DNA of 64,000 bases. Source: Lotus japonicus (taxonomy: Eukaryota > Streptophyta > Magnoliopsida > Fabales > Fabaceae). Where the stretch lies: contig NC_080044.1 in assembly GCF_012489685.1 (NCBI RefSeq), positions 58,333,507 through 58,397,506 on the forward strand, written 5' to 3'. Below the pieces are notes generated by a model that was given only the letters and a program-made list of their open reading frames with translations, had not been told where the DNA came from and searched no databases. Of this stretch, positions 55,818 to 64,000 are shown one piece after another. The translations under genes and the position numbers were made by a program. Positions within the stretch are counted from its first letter, which is position 1. Each line of letters opens with the position of its first letter.

Positions 55818-57994
55818 GCTCCTCGAGTTAGGATTAGTGTAGGAGTAGAGTTTTAGCTCTGACAGTCTTGCTTCATTTGTTACTTAGGGGACAGGGTAGA
55901 TCCGCCTATAGCTTTTTGTGTGGTTTCCTTACGGGAATCACAGAGAGTTGGTTGGACTTAGGATGTAAGGCCCTAAGTTCAACTTGGAACAAATTTTATG
56001 GAAGTTTGAATAAAATTGAAGTTTTAGTTAATGTTTGATAGCTGGCAGATTAGAACTGTCAACTTGGGTGAATTTTTAGAGGGTCTTAACGACTTCATTT
56101 GGAAACACTTCCTTCATGAGAGTTGTAGCCCTTCAAGTCTAGAAAATTCTCCAAGTGGTTTCGCGTCGATCCGATATCTGTAGCTCCAGATATCCCCGTT
56201 TTAGTGAACGCAGTTCCGGCTGTACAGTGCCAGCAGAATTATTGCATTGTTTTCTTCTAAGTCCGTATTTAATTATGAATTTACCTTTGAGGGCTTAGGT
56301 TTTAGTAAGTTTCAGGTCTGATTAGGTAATTAGACTGGTGGGTTAAGGTTGGACTTGGGTCGGGCTTGTGGAAAACCAAACCCTAGCCCACTTGTGGGTT
56401 GCATGGGATTTTAGTCAAGGGGGGGAAACCCTATTCTTTCACAATCAGAAAACAGAGATACACTACAGCACCTTCACATGAAAAACAAAGAGAGAGCAGA
56501 AGAGAGAAAAGAGAGAACGTGTGAGAGAAGAGAAGGGAGCCGCCGCCCAAGCCACCACCATTGTCGCAGGTCGCGCGTGGGAGAAGAGGAGAGAAACCAG
56601 AACCTTGCTCTTCACTTTCATCTTTTCTTCAAGCCTAAGGACAAAGGTAAGGGCTGGTCCTAGGAGGGGTAGATTATAGGGATCTTTGCCATGCTTTACC
56701 ATGAATCATATTGAGTTGTAGATGTTTTTCTCATGAGGTTTGTGTGATGTGCTTGCTGGAAATTTATCATGAAGCTATGTATGGCTATGCTGTAATTATT
56801 ATCTCTCTTATGAACATAAGACAATATGCCAAATGAATGGTAGTTGCCACGGGAACTGTACAGAAGAAGGGTAGTTTATCTAGGTAGTATAGCCATGTTT
56901 TGTTGATTTTGAGGGCTGTTCCATTACGTTCTGCTATTGTGTTTGCTGCTGGAAATTTGTACCATGAAATACATGCCTAATAACCTTCAATTAATGTGCT
57001 TGCTATTGTGCTATGATCTCATGCATAAATCCCATGACGACTTGCTAATTTTGGACCATGTTATGCTTGTTTTCAACATGACTATAGTGAATATTTGAGT
57101 TCTGGAAATTTAAGCATGATATATGATATATGATATGTGGTTCTTGCTGCTGGAATATGGTTTAAAACTCTGGGACTGGAATGGTTGAAAAATTAATTTG
57201 AAGGCAAAAGTATCTCTGCCAGTTTCCTGTACTGGACAGCGAGTTTCGGAGCTTAATATCACCTAATTCGGGGTCTCAAATGAAAAAGGGATAAACTGGA
57301 AAATTGTAGATTTTCGAATTGGCTTTCTATGCATATAAAGAACATAATTTTTGGTCTAGTAATGAGGTCTGGAGGTCGATCTTAGTGACTGTTGCACCTG
57401 CTGTTCTTCCAGTACCGGACAGCAAGTTTTAAGGCCTAATATCACCTAATTCTAGATCTCAAATGGAAAAGTGATAAACTATAACAGTGTAGAGTTTCGA
57501 ATTATCTTTCCATTCATGTATCACGTGAAATTTGTGGCTAAGTATTGCGGTCTGTAGATCAGTTTTAGTACACGCTGCACCTGTTGTCCAAAAACACTAA
57601 ATTTGAGAAATTGTTGGAAATGATAGTAACATGTGATTAGGGACATTTGTGAGATTTTTATATGATGATATCTGTAAACTGAGCCTCTGGAATTTGTAAA
57701 TAATTTGTGAATTTGGGAGGCCCTGATTATTTCTATGCTTTGCATGAAGTTTAGTTGTGACTTGTTTAGGAGGTCCCTCACCCAGCTGTAATTCCTCCTA
57801 GTGTGACTGTTATTTCTTGATGTTGTAATCTGATATGATATTAACTCATAAGACTCTAGGATTGACATTAGAGCCTTAAACACCAAGAGAATGAATTTAT
57901 AACTCGCTTGCAAGTGAAATTAATTAATTTACGGACATAGGTCGGGTAGACTATGGTCCATGAGAACGATGGGCTTGCACGCGAGGGAGATTTT

Positions 57995-58145
57995 GGGTCG
58001 ACTGCGGTCACCCGTGATTTTTGTGGATCATTGCGGCTCCACGTGTTTGGTTGACTGCGGTCACCGTGATTTTTGTGGATCATTGCGGCTCCACGTGTTT
58101 GGTTGACTGCGGTCACCGTGATTACCGTGCCTCTGCGGAAGCACG
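57995..58145 (+). repeat. Hairpin array with conserved TGCGG loop, H LTR
   Basis: Six stem-loops, all with TGCG or TGCGG in the loop but different arms: GGGT.GAC/GTC.ACCC (57995-58013), GTGGA/TCCAC (58023-58042 and 58075-58094), GGT.GAC/GTC.ACC (58049-58065 and 58101-58117) and CGTGC/GCACG (58126-58145). Confidence 0.78.
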
Positions 58146-58327
58146 AAGATGGCCATGGAAGTGTTTGGCGGGTTGTGTGAAGTGAGATTCCGTTAGTAAC
58201 TGACTCTTTCCCATAAAAGACATATAATGTACTTATATTATATATGTTGTTGTTGATTTTGTCATTATCATTCTTTTTGTTGGACCTGACCCTGCTTGTT
58301 TGCTATGTGTTTATTTGGGGGGGGTAG

Positions 58328-58444
58328 ATGGTCGTGAAGATAATGGCGATGACTCATTCTTGGGAGTTGATGCTACGTGACGTGCCAATACCGGAGGACG
58401 ACTACACTTCAGAGGAAGAGGAAGAGGAAGAGGCTAAGGAATAG
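58328..58444 (+). CDS. Short acidic LTR ORF, H (38 aa)
   Basis: ATG directly follows GGGGGGTAG, acceptor-like, at the same LTR position as the ORFs of G and I. The product MVVKIMAMTHSWELMLRD continues to an acidic end EDDYTSEEEEEEEAKE. Only the position, acceptor context and acidic tail resemble the other LTR proteins, so homology is uncertain. Confidence 0.4.
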   Translation: MVVKIMAMTHSWELMLRDVPIPEDDYTSEEEEEEEAKE

Positions 58445-58779
58445 GGTTTGGGTTGAGAGTCTTTTGTTTTCTGTTGGGGTTGAGAGTTTCCGAAGTGTTG
58501 GTATCGCACAATTTTATTGCTTAAATTCGAATGAACAAGTTTTGATGTAATCTTTATTTTCATTCAGGCCTTTGATTCGTACTCTTTACAGTTGGTTATT
58601 TAAAAAGTTTTACGATGTTGGTTACTTCCGCGTGTTTTTGGAAAGGTTATGTTTCAAGAGTTTTCGTAAAATGAAAGGTTTGTCATTAATTGAAGATTAA
58701 TTAATTGAACGACGAAAATTCCTTGTGAAAATGGATATTCGGTTTTCCGTGACGCACGAGAAATCGGGGCGTTACATTG

Positions 58780-58791
58780 TGGTATCAGAGC
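58780..58791 (+). other. Primer-binding site of element H
   Basis: TGGTATCAGAGC three bases after the LTR; initiator tRNA-Met type. Confidence 0.88.
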
Positions 58792-59017
58792 TCCGGTTGA
58801 GAAACCAGAGCACTAAGGGTTTTGGGTTTACGAGTTTCCGAACTCGTTGGTGTTTTTGTTTTTGTTAAAGATGTTTTCAAAGCTTCACTGTGAGATTGGG
58901 TAGACTTGTTTGCTAAGATGTTTGCTTGGCTGTGAGATTGTCTGTAGTTAGTATCATTGCCGTGATACTTGAGACTAAGTGTTTGATTATATTAAGATGT
59001 TTGAACTCTGAGATCGA

Positions 59018-60691
59018 TTGATGGAATGTCAATCGAAGGAAGAGTGGGCTTTGGAATCCCTTTTGCGCCCCAAGGTGTACGCCTGTGTGCGTTTGTGTGC
59101 ACCTGTGCTATTGGTAAAGAAGAAGGATGGGAAGTCCAGATTGTGTGTGGATTACCGGCAGCTGAATAAGGTGACAGTGAAGAACCGATATCCGATGCCT
59201 CGGATAGACGACTTGATGGATCAACTTAGAGGAGCGGTGATCTTCTCGAAGATAGACCTTAAGTCAGGATACCATCAGATCCGAGTCAAGGAATCGGACA
59301 TCCAGAAGACCGCATTCAGGACCCGATACGGGCATTATGAATACCTTGTGATGCCGTTTGGGGTTACTAATACACCCGCGGTGTTTATGGACTACATGAA
59401 TAGAGTGTTCAGGCCATTCCTGGACAAGTTCGTGGTGGTGTTTATTGATGATATTTTGATTTACTCGAAGAGTAAGGAAGAACACGAAGAGCATTTGCGT
59501 CAAGTGCTAGGAGTATTGCGGGAGAAGGAGCTATATGCTAACGGCTCGAAGTGTGAATTCTGGATGGAGGAGGTGAAGTTCCTAGGTCATGTCATATCAA
59601 GTCAGGGTGTGGCTGTTGACCCTAGCAAGATCGAGACGATTCTGTCATGGGAGCAACCAAAGACAGCAAGCGACATCAGAAGCTTTGTTGGGCTTGCTGG
59701 CTACTATAGGCGATTCGTCAAAGATTACGCAAAGTTGACTTCGCCGTTGACCCAGTTGACAAAGAAGAATCAACCGTTTGCGTGGACGGAGAAGTGTGAG
59801 GCTAGTTTCCAGGAGTTCAAGAAGCGGCTGACCACCGCGCCCATACTAGCTTTGCCTAAGGAAGGAGAACCTTATGACGTGTACTGTGATGCGTCACACA
59901 ATGGTTTGGGTTGTGTAATGATGCAAGATAAGAAAGCAATTGCCTATGCTTCAAGGCAGTTGAAGACTCATGAGAAGAACTACCCCACACATGACTTGGA
60001 GTTGGCTGCCATAGTTTATGCTCTCAAGATTTGGAGACACTACCTCTATGGCAGTACGTTCACGATCTACAGCGATCATAAGAGTTTAAAGTACTTATTT
60101 GATCAGAAGGATCTGAACATGAGGCAGCGGAGGTGGATGGAATTCCTTCAGGACTATGAGTTCACTCTACAGTACATCCGGGGAAAAACAATGTCGTAGC
60201 CGACGCTCTCAGTCGGAAGGCTATACATGTGTCCTCAATGATGGTCAAGGAGTTAGAACTGTTGGAGGCTTTCCGAGATCTGAGCTTGGACGTTAAGCTC
60301 GCACCAGGAAGACTGAGTTTCGGAATGGTGACGGTGTCAAGTGGACTCTTGGAAGAGATCAAGACTAGACAAGAGACTGATGAAGGGATAGCTGAGTGGC
60401 GAGACCGTGTGACTCAGGGAAAGGCACCAGAGTTCTCTATTGGGAACGACAATATTCTGCGATGCAAGGGACGGATATGTGTGCCTAACGATGTAGAGAT
60501 GAGAAGATTGATCCTAGATGAAGGGCACAAGGTAGGTTGAGTATCCATCCCGGAATGAACAAGATGTATCAGGACTTGAAACTTCACTTCTGGTGGCCTG
60601 GGATGAAGAAGCAGGTTGCTGAGTATGTTTCTACTTGCTTGACATGTCAGAAAGCGAAGGTAGAGCATCAGAAGCCCGCAGGGAAGCTGCA
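59018..60691 (+). pseudogene. pol: RT, RNase H and start of integrase of element H, with two 1-bp frameshifts
   Basis: The frame opens at 59018 with non-homologous sequence and joins RT at [11 protein letters not shown] (about residue 29). RT shows [18 protein letters not shown] and FIDD at 142-145. RNase H shows [22 protein letters not shown] and [11 protein letters not shown]. The frame breaks at 60199 because one A is missing in an A-run (expected [16 protein letters not shown]). A second missing base near 60532 breaks the integrase zinc finger (GHK...LSIHPG...CLTCQK). Both are single-base losses close to the gap and could be assembly errors. Gag, protease and the RT N-terminus are deleted. 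Confidence 0.82.
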
Positions 60692-60791
60692 NNNNNNNNN
60701 NNNNNNNNNNNNNNNNNNNNNNNNNNNNNNNNNNNNNNNNNNNNNNNNNNNNNNNNNNNNNNNNNNNNNNNNNNNNNNNNNNNNNNNNNNN
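60692..60791. other. Assembly gap of exactly 100 N
   Basis: A run of 100 N, the usual placeholder for a scaffold join of unknown size. It falls inside the integrase of H. The sequence to its right is a different element (GACC LTR, minus strand). Confidence 0.99.
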
Positions 60792-60862
60792 CAAACAGCA
60801 CACGATTCCAGTCAGAATGAATGTATGCGTGAAATGCACAATATGATCCGGATTGTGACGCG

Positions 60863-61085
60863 TTCCCGTTTCGCCACAAGTGAAGCTTCCCGTTCTTCAC
60901 TATGGATGAACCATTCCCGTTATTCATCCTGGATGAACCATTCCGTTATTCATCCTTGGTGAACCATTCCCGTTATTCACCGTATGATGAACCATTCCCG
61001 TTATTCATCATTAATGCAGTGGTGAACCATTCCCGTTATTCACCATGAGATGCACAGGTGAAACATTCTCGTTATTCACCCGATT
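60863..61085 (-). repeat. Hairpin array 2 in D' LTR
   Basis: Same array as in G. The unit matching GGATGGA/TCCATCC of G is GGATGAA/TTCATCC here, a compensated double change. The unit with a shortened loop in G has a fuller loop here (GAACGGGAAGC, arms GTGAA/TTCAC). Confidence 0.82.
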
Positions 61086-61164
61086 GATGCAATATGGTTA
61101 GCCAAACATCGAATCATCCTCACCACATAAGTGTTTAGCTCAAACCCAAACTCAAAACAACCCA

Positions 61165-61470
61165 AGAGTTAGTGTCGGTCAATACAACAAACTCGGAGTA
61201 AGCGTCAGTCAATACAACACAACTCCACCAACGAGAACACACAAGGGTTTAGTGTCAGTCAATACAACACAGCCCAAACAACAAAATAACCAAGGGATTA
61301 GTGTCGGTCAATACAACACAACCCCAACAACAAAACCCAAAATCAAAGCCAGAGTCAGTGTCGATCAATACAACACGACTCGGAGTTAGTGTCGGTCAAT
61401 ACAACACAACTCCCACCACAAAACCCACAAAAAAGCCCAGAGTCTGTGCCGGTCAATACAACACGACTCG
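61165..61470 (-). repeat. Hairpin array 1 in D' LTR, seven units
   Basis: Seven units around GTGTTGTATTGACCGACAC variants, against four in G. The plus-strand arms are GAGTT/AACTC, GGAGT/ACTCC, GGG/CCC, GGG/CCC, GAGTC/GACTC, GGAGTT/AACTCC and GAGTC/GACTC. Arms differ between units but pair within each. Confidence 0.78.
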
Positions 61471-62058
61471 AACAACACTACCAGGAGTACTAGAGTACTC
61501 GGTGACTTTCAATCATCACCATAGCTCACCTTAGTGGCTTTCCCCAATTCCAAAACTCTCCAAACCCACAACCAAAGTCGACTTTCCCCGTCTTTCGCAA
61601 TCATTTCTCCTTTAGGTTCCCTATAATTATTCGTTTAGTAAAAACGTTTCGAATTGGATTAGTCAGGTTATGAGTTTATTTTCTCAAAGTCTAAGTCTCC
61701 CAAAGTCTCTAGTTTTCGAAATTCTAATCTTTCTAAGTTTCCAAAAACCTCCAAAAGAAGTTTCCCGGGGAAAGTCTAAGTATACAAACGAATCCCAACA
61801 AATGGCTAAGTCTCAAACCCCACATTTGAACTTGCCAAGGGTTGTTCATCCAACCCGAAATATCAAAGATCACCAGATCAATGAATCTCCACTCCGAAGT
61901 CGCGTCAAAACGCACCATCCAACAATATCACAATATCACAAGTTATGGAAAAGCATCATAACATCAACTCATCATCATAAACAACATCAAATAAAGCATA
62001 AGTCGAATTTATCGACGCCTATCATGCAATCATAGCTAATATAGTAAGTTGCCCTAAC

Positions 62059-62136
62059 CTCGAGCTGCTCCAGCCTCGTAATCAAAATCTCCTTCACACA
62101 AATGCTCTGAAACTCCCAAAGTTCCTTCAACTGAAC
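62059..62136 (-). other. 78-bp exon-like segment, D' LTR
   Basis: Preceded by CTCCGAG and followed by GTTAGGGC on the minus strand; 78 bp, differing from 2409-2486 by a silent change in the shared frame. Confidence 0.55.
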
Positions 62137-63617
62137 CTCGGAGAAAAACAAAGCAGAATCCAAACAAAATCGATTAGTTCGATCGCAATACAACACATAA
62201 ACGATAGGCAAAGCATTAAAGCTTCAGAATACGACAATCGGGTACGAAAAGACAAGTTTTCGAAAACGAAAACTCCCCCCTAAAGGAATAGCTCTCGGCC
62301 ATTAAGGACAGCTCTTTTCTTCGATCAAATCTGTTTACAAGGTAGTTTTAGTGTAAAACTAAGGCAAAGAAACTGTCGGAACAATTTTCGGACGATCGGA
62401 TCAAAATACGGCCGTTCAGGGGCGTTTTGGTCCAAAATAAAAGCTCAAAACCTCAAAGTTATCAGTTCTGAAAACAAATTTGACAGCAATGATCCTAACA
62501 ACATCCGTGACAACAAAATCCTAAAGGCACGAAGTCAGATTACGACTTTTCGACAGTAAAGTTTCGAAATGTGCGACAAAAAGGTTTTGAAACAGTTTTT
62601 CAGATCCTGGACAGCTCGATCGCAATGGGCGATTACTGACGGAGGTTTTAGACTCTTGGGAACGTAGGGAAGATAACCCAAGCGAGAAAACAGGAAAACG
62701 GACAGTTTTCAAAAAGCTCAAACTGTGAGCACAGAAACGACTTCAGAAACGCAGTAGAAACATAAATCAGAGGTAAGAATCAAGTAGTTACCTCGGTACC
62801 TTGAAGTAGAGACGAACTGCGCGAAGATCGGTCGAGTTTCGGCGAAAATCTCCTCTCCCTCTCTTCTCCCTAACTCACGACCCTCTTTGGTGGGAAAATG
62901 AAGATATTTTTTGCTTTTTCGCCTATTTATAGGCAGGCGAATCGCGGGAAAATGAAAATTTCGCGATTCCGATTTTTGTAGCACGTTTCACCGATGAATT
63001 CTAAGAGAGATTCTGACGTCATAATTCCCGAACTCAAAACATATCTCTGACATTTGGGAAAAACGATATCTAAAATCCAAAAGCGGTGTAAGTTAATCTG
63101 TCCGAAAAACTACTTTTTGCTGTGATGCTCAAACGGACAAAATTCCTACAGAAGAAAGATGGAAATGTCGAAAAAATCTGGCAACGCGGAACGGAAACTT
63201 CGTTAGAAGTCCGAATAGAAAAAGTCTTCATCCATCGCTCGAACTAGGGTTTCGAAGCAAAGAAATTAGCGTCGGCGGACTTCCGAAAAGTGAATACTAT
63301 CATGCGTACAGTCCAGAGTTCCGAAATGAAACGCTGGTCGAAGGAAAAAATAAAGAGAATCTTTAAATTTTCCAAGGATTCGAAATCTCACTTAAAACGT
63401 TGCTCTAAGCGAAATTAGCCTATTCTGGACACGCTCGCCATAAAGCAGGTGTGCAGACAACTCGCACTAATTCCTACAGCGACTACGCAACATTCCTCAA
63501 GCAATTCCCGAACTTTCTTCTTCATTGATCTTTCTCAAACATCAAACTCATGTCACGCTTACACTGATTCTACGCGTGAGTCGGAAATTAACTTGTTCTG
63601 GAAATCCAGGTCTTACA

Positions 63618-63687
63618 ATACTCCCCTCCAAAAAGAAAGTTTCGTCCTCGAAACTCAGAGTTCTGCGAAAAGTCCGGAATACTGTTC
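63618..63687 (-). pseudogene. Polypurine tract and last codons of element D'
   Basis: Same as 3977-4046: polypurine tract, polyprotein stop and the codons for EQYSGLFAEL, cut by the same Copia insertion. Confidence 0.8.
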
Positions 63688-64000
63688 TGAAGGTGCGAAA
63701 AACACTAGAAAGGGGGGGTTTGAATAGAGTTTTTGTATCTCGGGTATACTTTTTAGCTTTTTCAAAACTCAAAGATAAAAACTAAGTGCTGAATAATAGG
63801 AAGTAAAGCACACGAGTATTTTATCCTGATTCACTTGAGATAAAAGCTCAAGCTAATCCAGTCCACCTGTGAAGGTGATTTCTTCCTTCTTCTGATGAAG
63901 GCAATCCACTAAAATCAATGAGTGTTACAACTGCACTTTGCAACCTGCTAAGTGACTAACAGTACACTGATTTTCTCACTAGTATCCTCTTAAGAAGCTG
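63688..64000 (-). repeat. Partial 3' LTR of a SIRE-type Copia element (duplicate of 4047-4359)
   Basis: The junction ACTGTTC|TGAAGG is identical to that at 4046/4047. At positions where the two LTRs of B differ (CCACCTGTG and GCACTTTGC), it agrees with the 3' LTR at 4047-5284. It runs off the right edge. Confidence 0.9.

Larger units (their letters stand above)
52213..55963 (+). mobile_element. Gypsy LTR I, family GGCCC, interrupted by element H
   Basis: Starts TGTAAGGCCCAAG directly after satellite sequence and runs 3.75 kb before H inserts. It resembles solo LTR C. Features in order: E2F-like site and TATA (52910-52940), donor-like TTCGAG|GTATAG near 53086, 78-bp segment (53756-53833), hairpin cluster (54477-54596) and the LTR ORF (55320-55817). 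TAGGA at 55959-55963 is the left target copy for H. The LTR end and any internal region are not in the window. Confidence 0.9.
55964..58776 (+). repeat. 5' LTR of element H (2813 bp)
   Basis: Starts TGTAAGGCCCTAAG and ends CGGGGCGTTACA. It has a donor-like CAAAG|GTAAGG near 56646, a hairpin array (57995-58145) and a short acidic ORF (58328-58444) after GGGGTAG. The TATA box is not clear to me. Confidence 0.88.
55964..60691 (+). mobile_element. Gypsy element H, gag-less deletion derivative, cut by the assembly gap
   Basis: 5' LTR 55964-58776, primer site 58780-58791, then pol from RT onward. Only about 310 bp separate the primer site from the RT core, so gag and protease are deleted. The sequence runs into the N gap within the integrase zinc finger. 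The 3' LTR and right target copy are not visible. RT is close to that of G, but the LTR belongs to a third, distinct family. Confidence 0.88.
60792..63617 (-). mobile_element. GACC-family LTR (D'), near-duplicate of the D 3' LTR without insertion A
   Basis: Minus-strand LTR starting TGTAAGACCTGG at 63617. From about 61966 to 63617 it matches 2305-3976 closely, and around 61965 it runs on without the LTR that interrupts the left copy. It carries the antisense hairpin arrays (60863-61085 and 61165-61470), the 78-bp segment (62059-62136), TATA and the E2F-like site. Many differences from the left copy are single-base homopolymer indels. The LTR ORF region would lie in or beyond the gap. Confidence 0.88.

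Noticed and set aside
60414..60962. Frames running across the N gap
   Set aside because: They contain 34 unknown residues produced by N bases; not real.
62718..62984. 88-codon frame starting upstream of the D' TATA box, resembling an N-terminal exon (SRNFHFPA...STSRYRG)
   Set aside because: It spans the TATA box, depends on single-base indels absent from the left copy, and ends in a stop at the TATA box in G. The similarity reflects promoter sequence.

Overview
This window is repeat DNA from a plant nuclear genome, almost certainly a dicot and perhaps a legume (inferred from the SIRE-type Copia element with an env-like region, the Tekay/Del-type Gypsy chromoviruses and the base composition). 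I found no host gene, rRNA or tRNA. Nearly every base belongs to nested LTR retrotransposons or to a 191-bp tandem satellite. A 100-base N gap lies at 60692-60791.

Layout. (1) 1-2304: end of a minus-strand LTR of family 'GGCCC' (starts TGTAAGGCCC), running off the left edge. (2) 2305-23899: an old minus-strand Gypsy element, D, of LTR family 'GACC' (starts TGTAAGACC). It is split by element B, a minus-strand SIRE-like Copia element (4047-19728) with matching 1.24-kb LTRs, gag, pol, a broken env-like region and a further small ORF. B is itself split by C (9561-13133), a complete 3.57-kb GGCCC solo LTR with ATGAT target duplications. (3) 23900-46573: minus-strand Gypsy element F (GGCCC LTRs), a defective recombinant keeping a multi-zinc-knuckle gag and an integrase-chromodomain ORF. 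Its 5' LTR is split by G (33802-45014), a very young plus-strand Gypsy element with two nearly identical 4010-bp GACC LTRs, TAACT target duplications and one 982-codon polyprotein that lacks RNase H and the integrase core. (4) 46574-52212: 29.5 monomers of a 191-bp satellite with higher-order order. (5) 52213-55963: plus-strand GGCCC LTR, I, cut by (6) H (55964-60691), a plus-strand Gypsy element with a third LTR type and a gag-less pol. (7) After the gap, 60792-64000 repeats the 2305-4350 locus, including the same Copia insertion junction but without the LTR that sits at 1-2304.

The most interesting signals are inside the Gypsy LTRs. The TATA boxes lie about 0.7 kb into the LTRs, so about 3 kb of each LTR should be transcribed as leader. 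That leader holds: (a) an exactly 78-bp segment in all nine LTR copies that cover it, with AG before and GT after it in every copy, which looks like a leader exon; (b) arrays of small hairpins whose loops are conserved while the stems change in a compensated way, with different loop motifs in different LTR families; (c) an ORF that opens at an AG|ATG boundary and encodes a protein conserved between diverged LTR families (motifs ADWF, PSGG.RYE, GVLRR, VHCGPG, acidic tail). Together these suggest a spliced, LTR-embedded accessory gene with a structured RNA leader that I do not recognise from known Tekay/Del elements.

The defective elements are complementary: G keeps gag, protease and reverse transcriptase; F keeps nucleocapsid-like knuckles and integrase; H keeps reverse transcriptase, RNase H and the start of integrase. 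This fits a population mobilised in trans and reshuffled by template switching.
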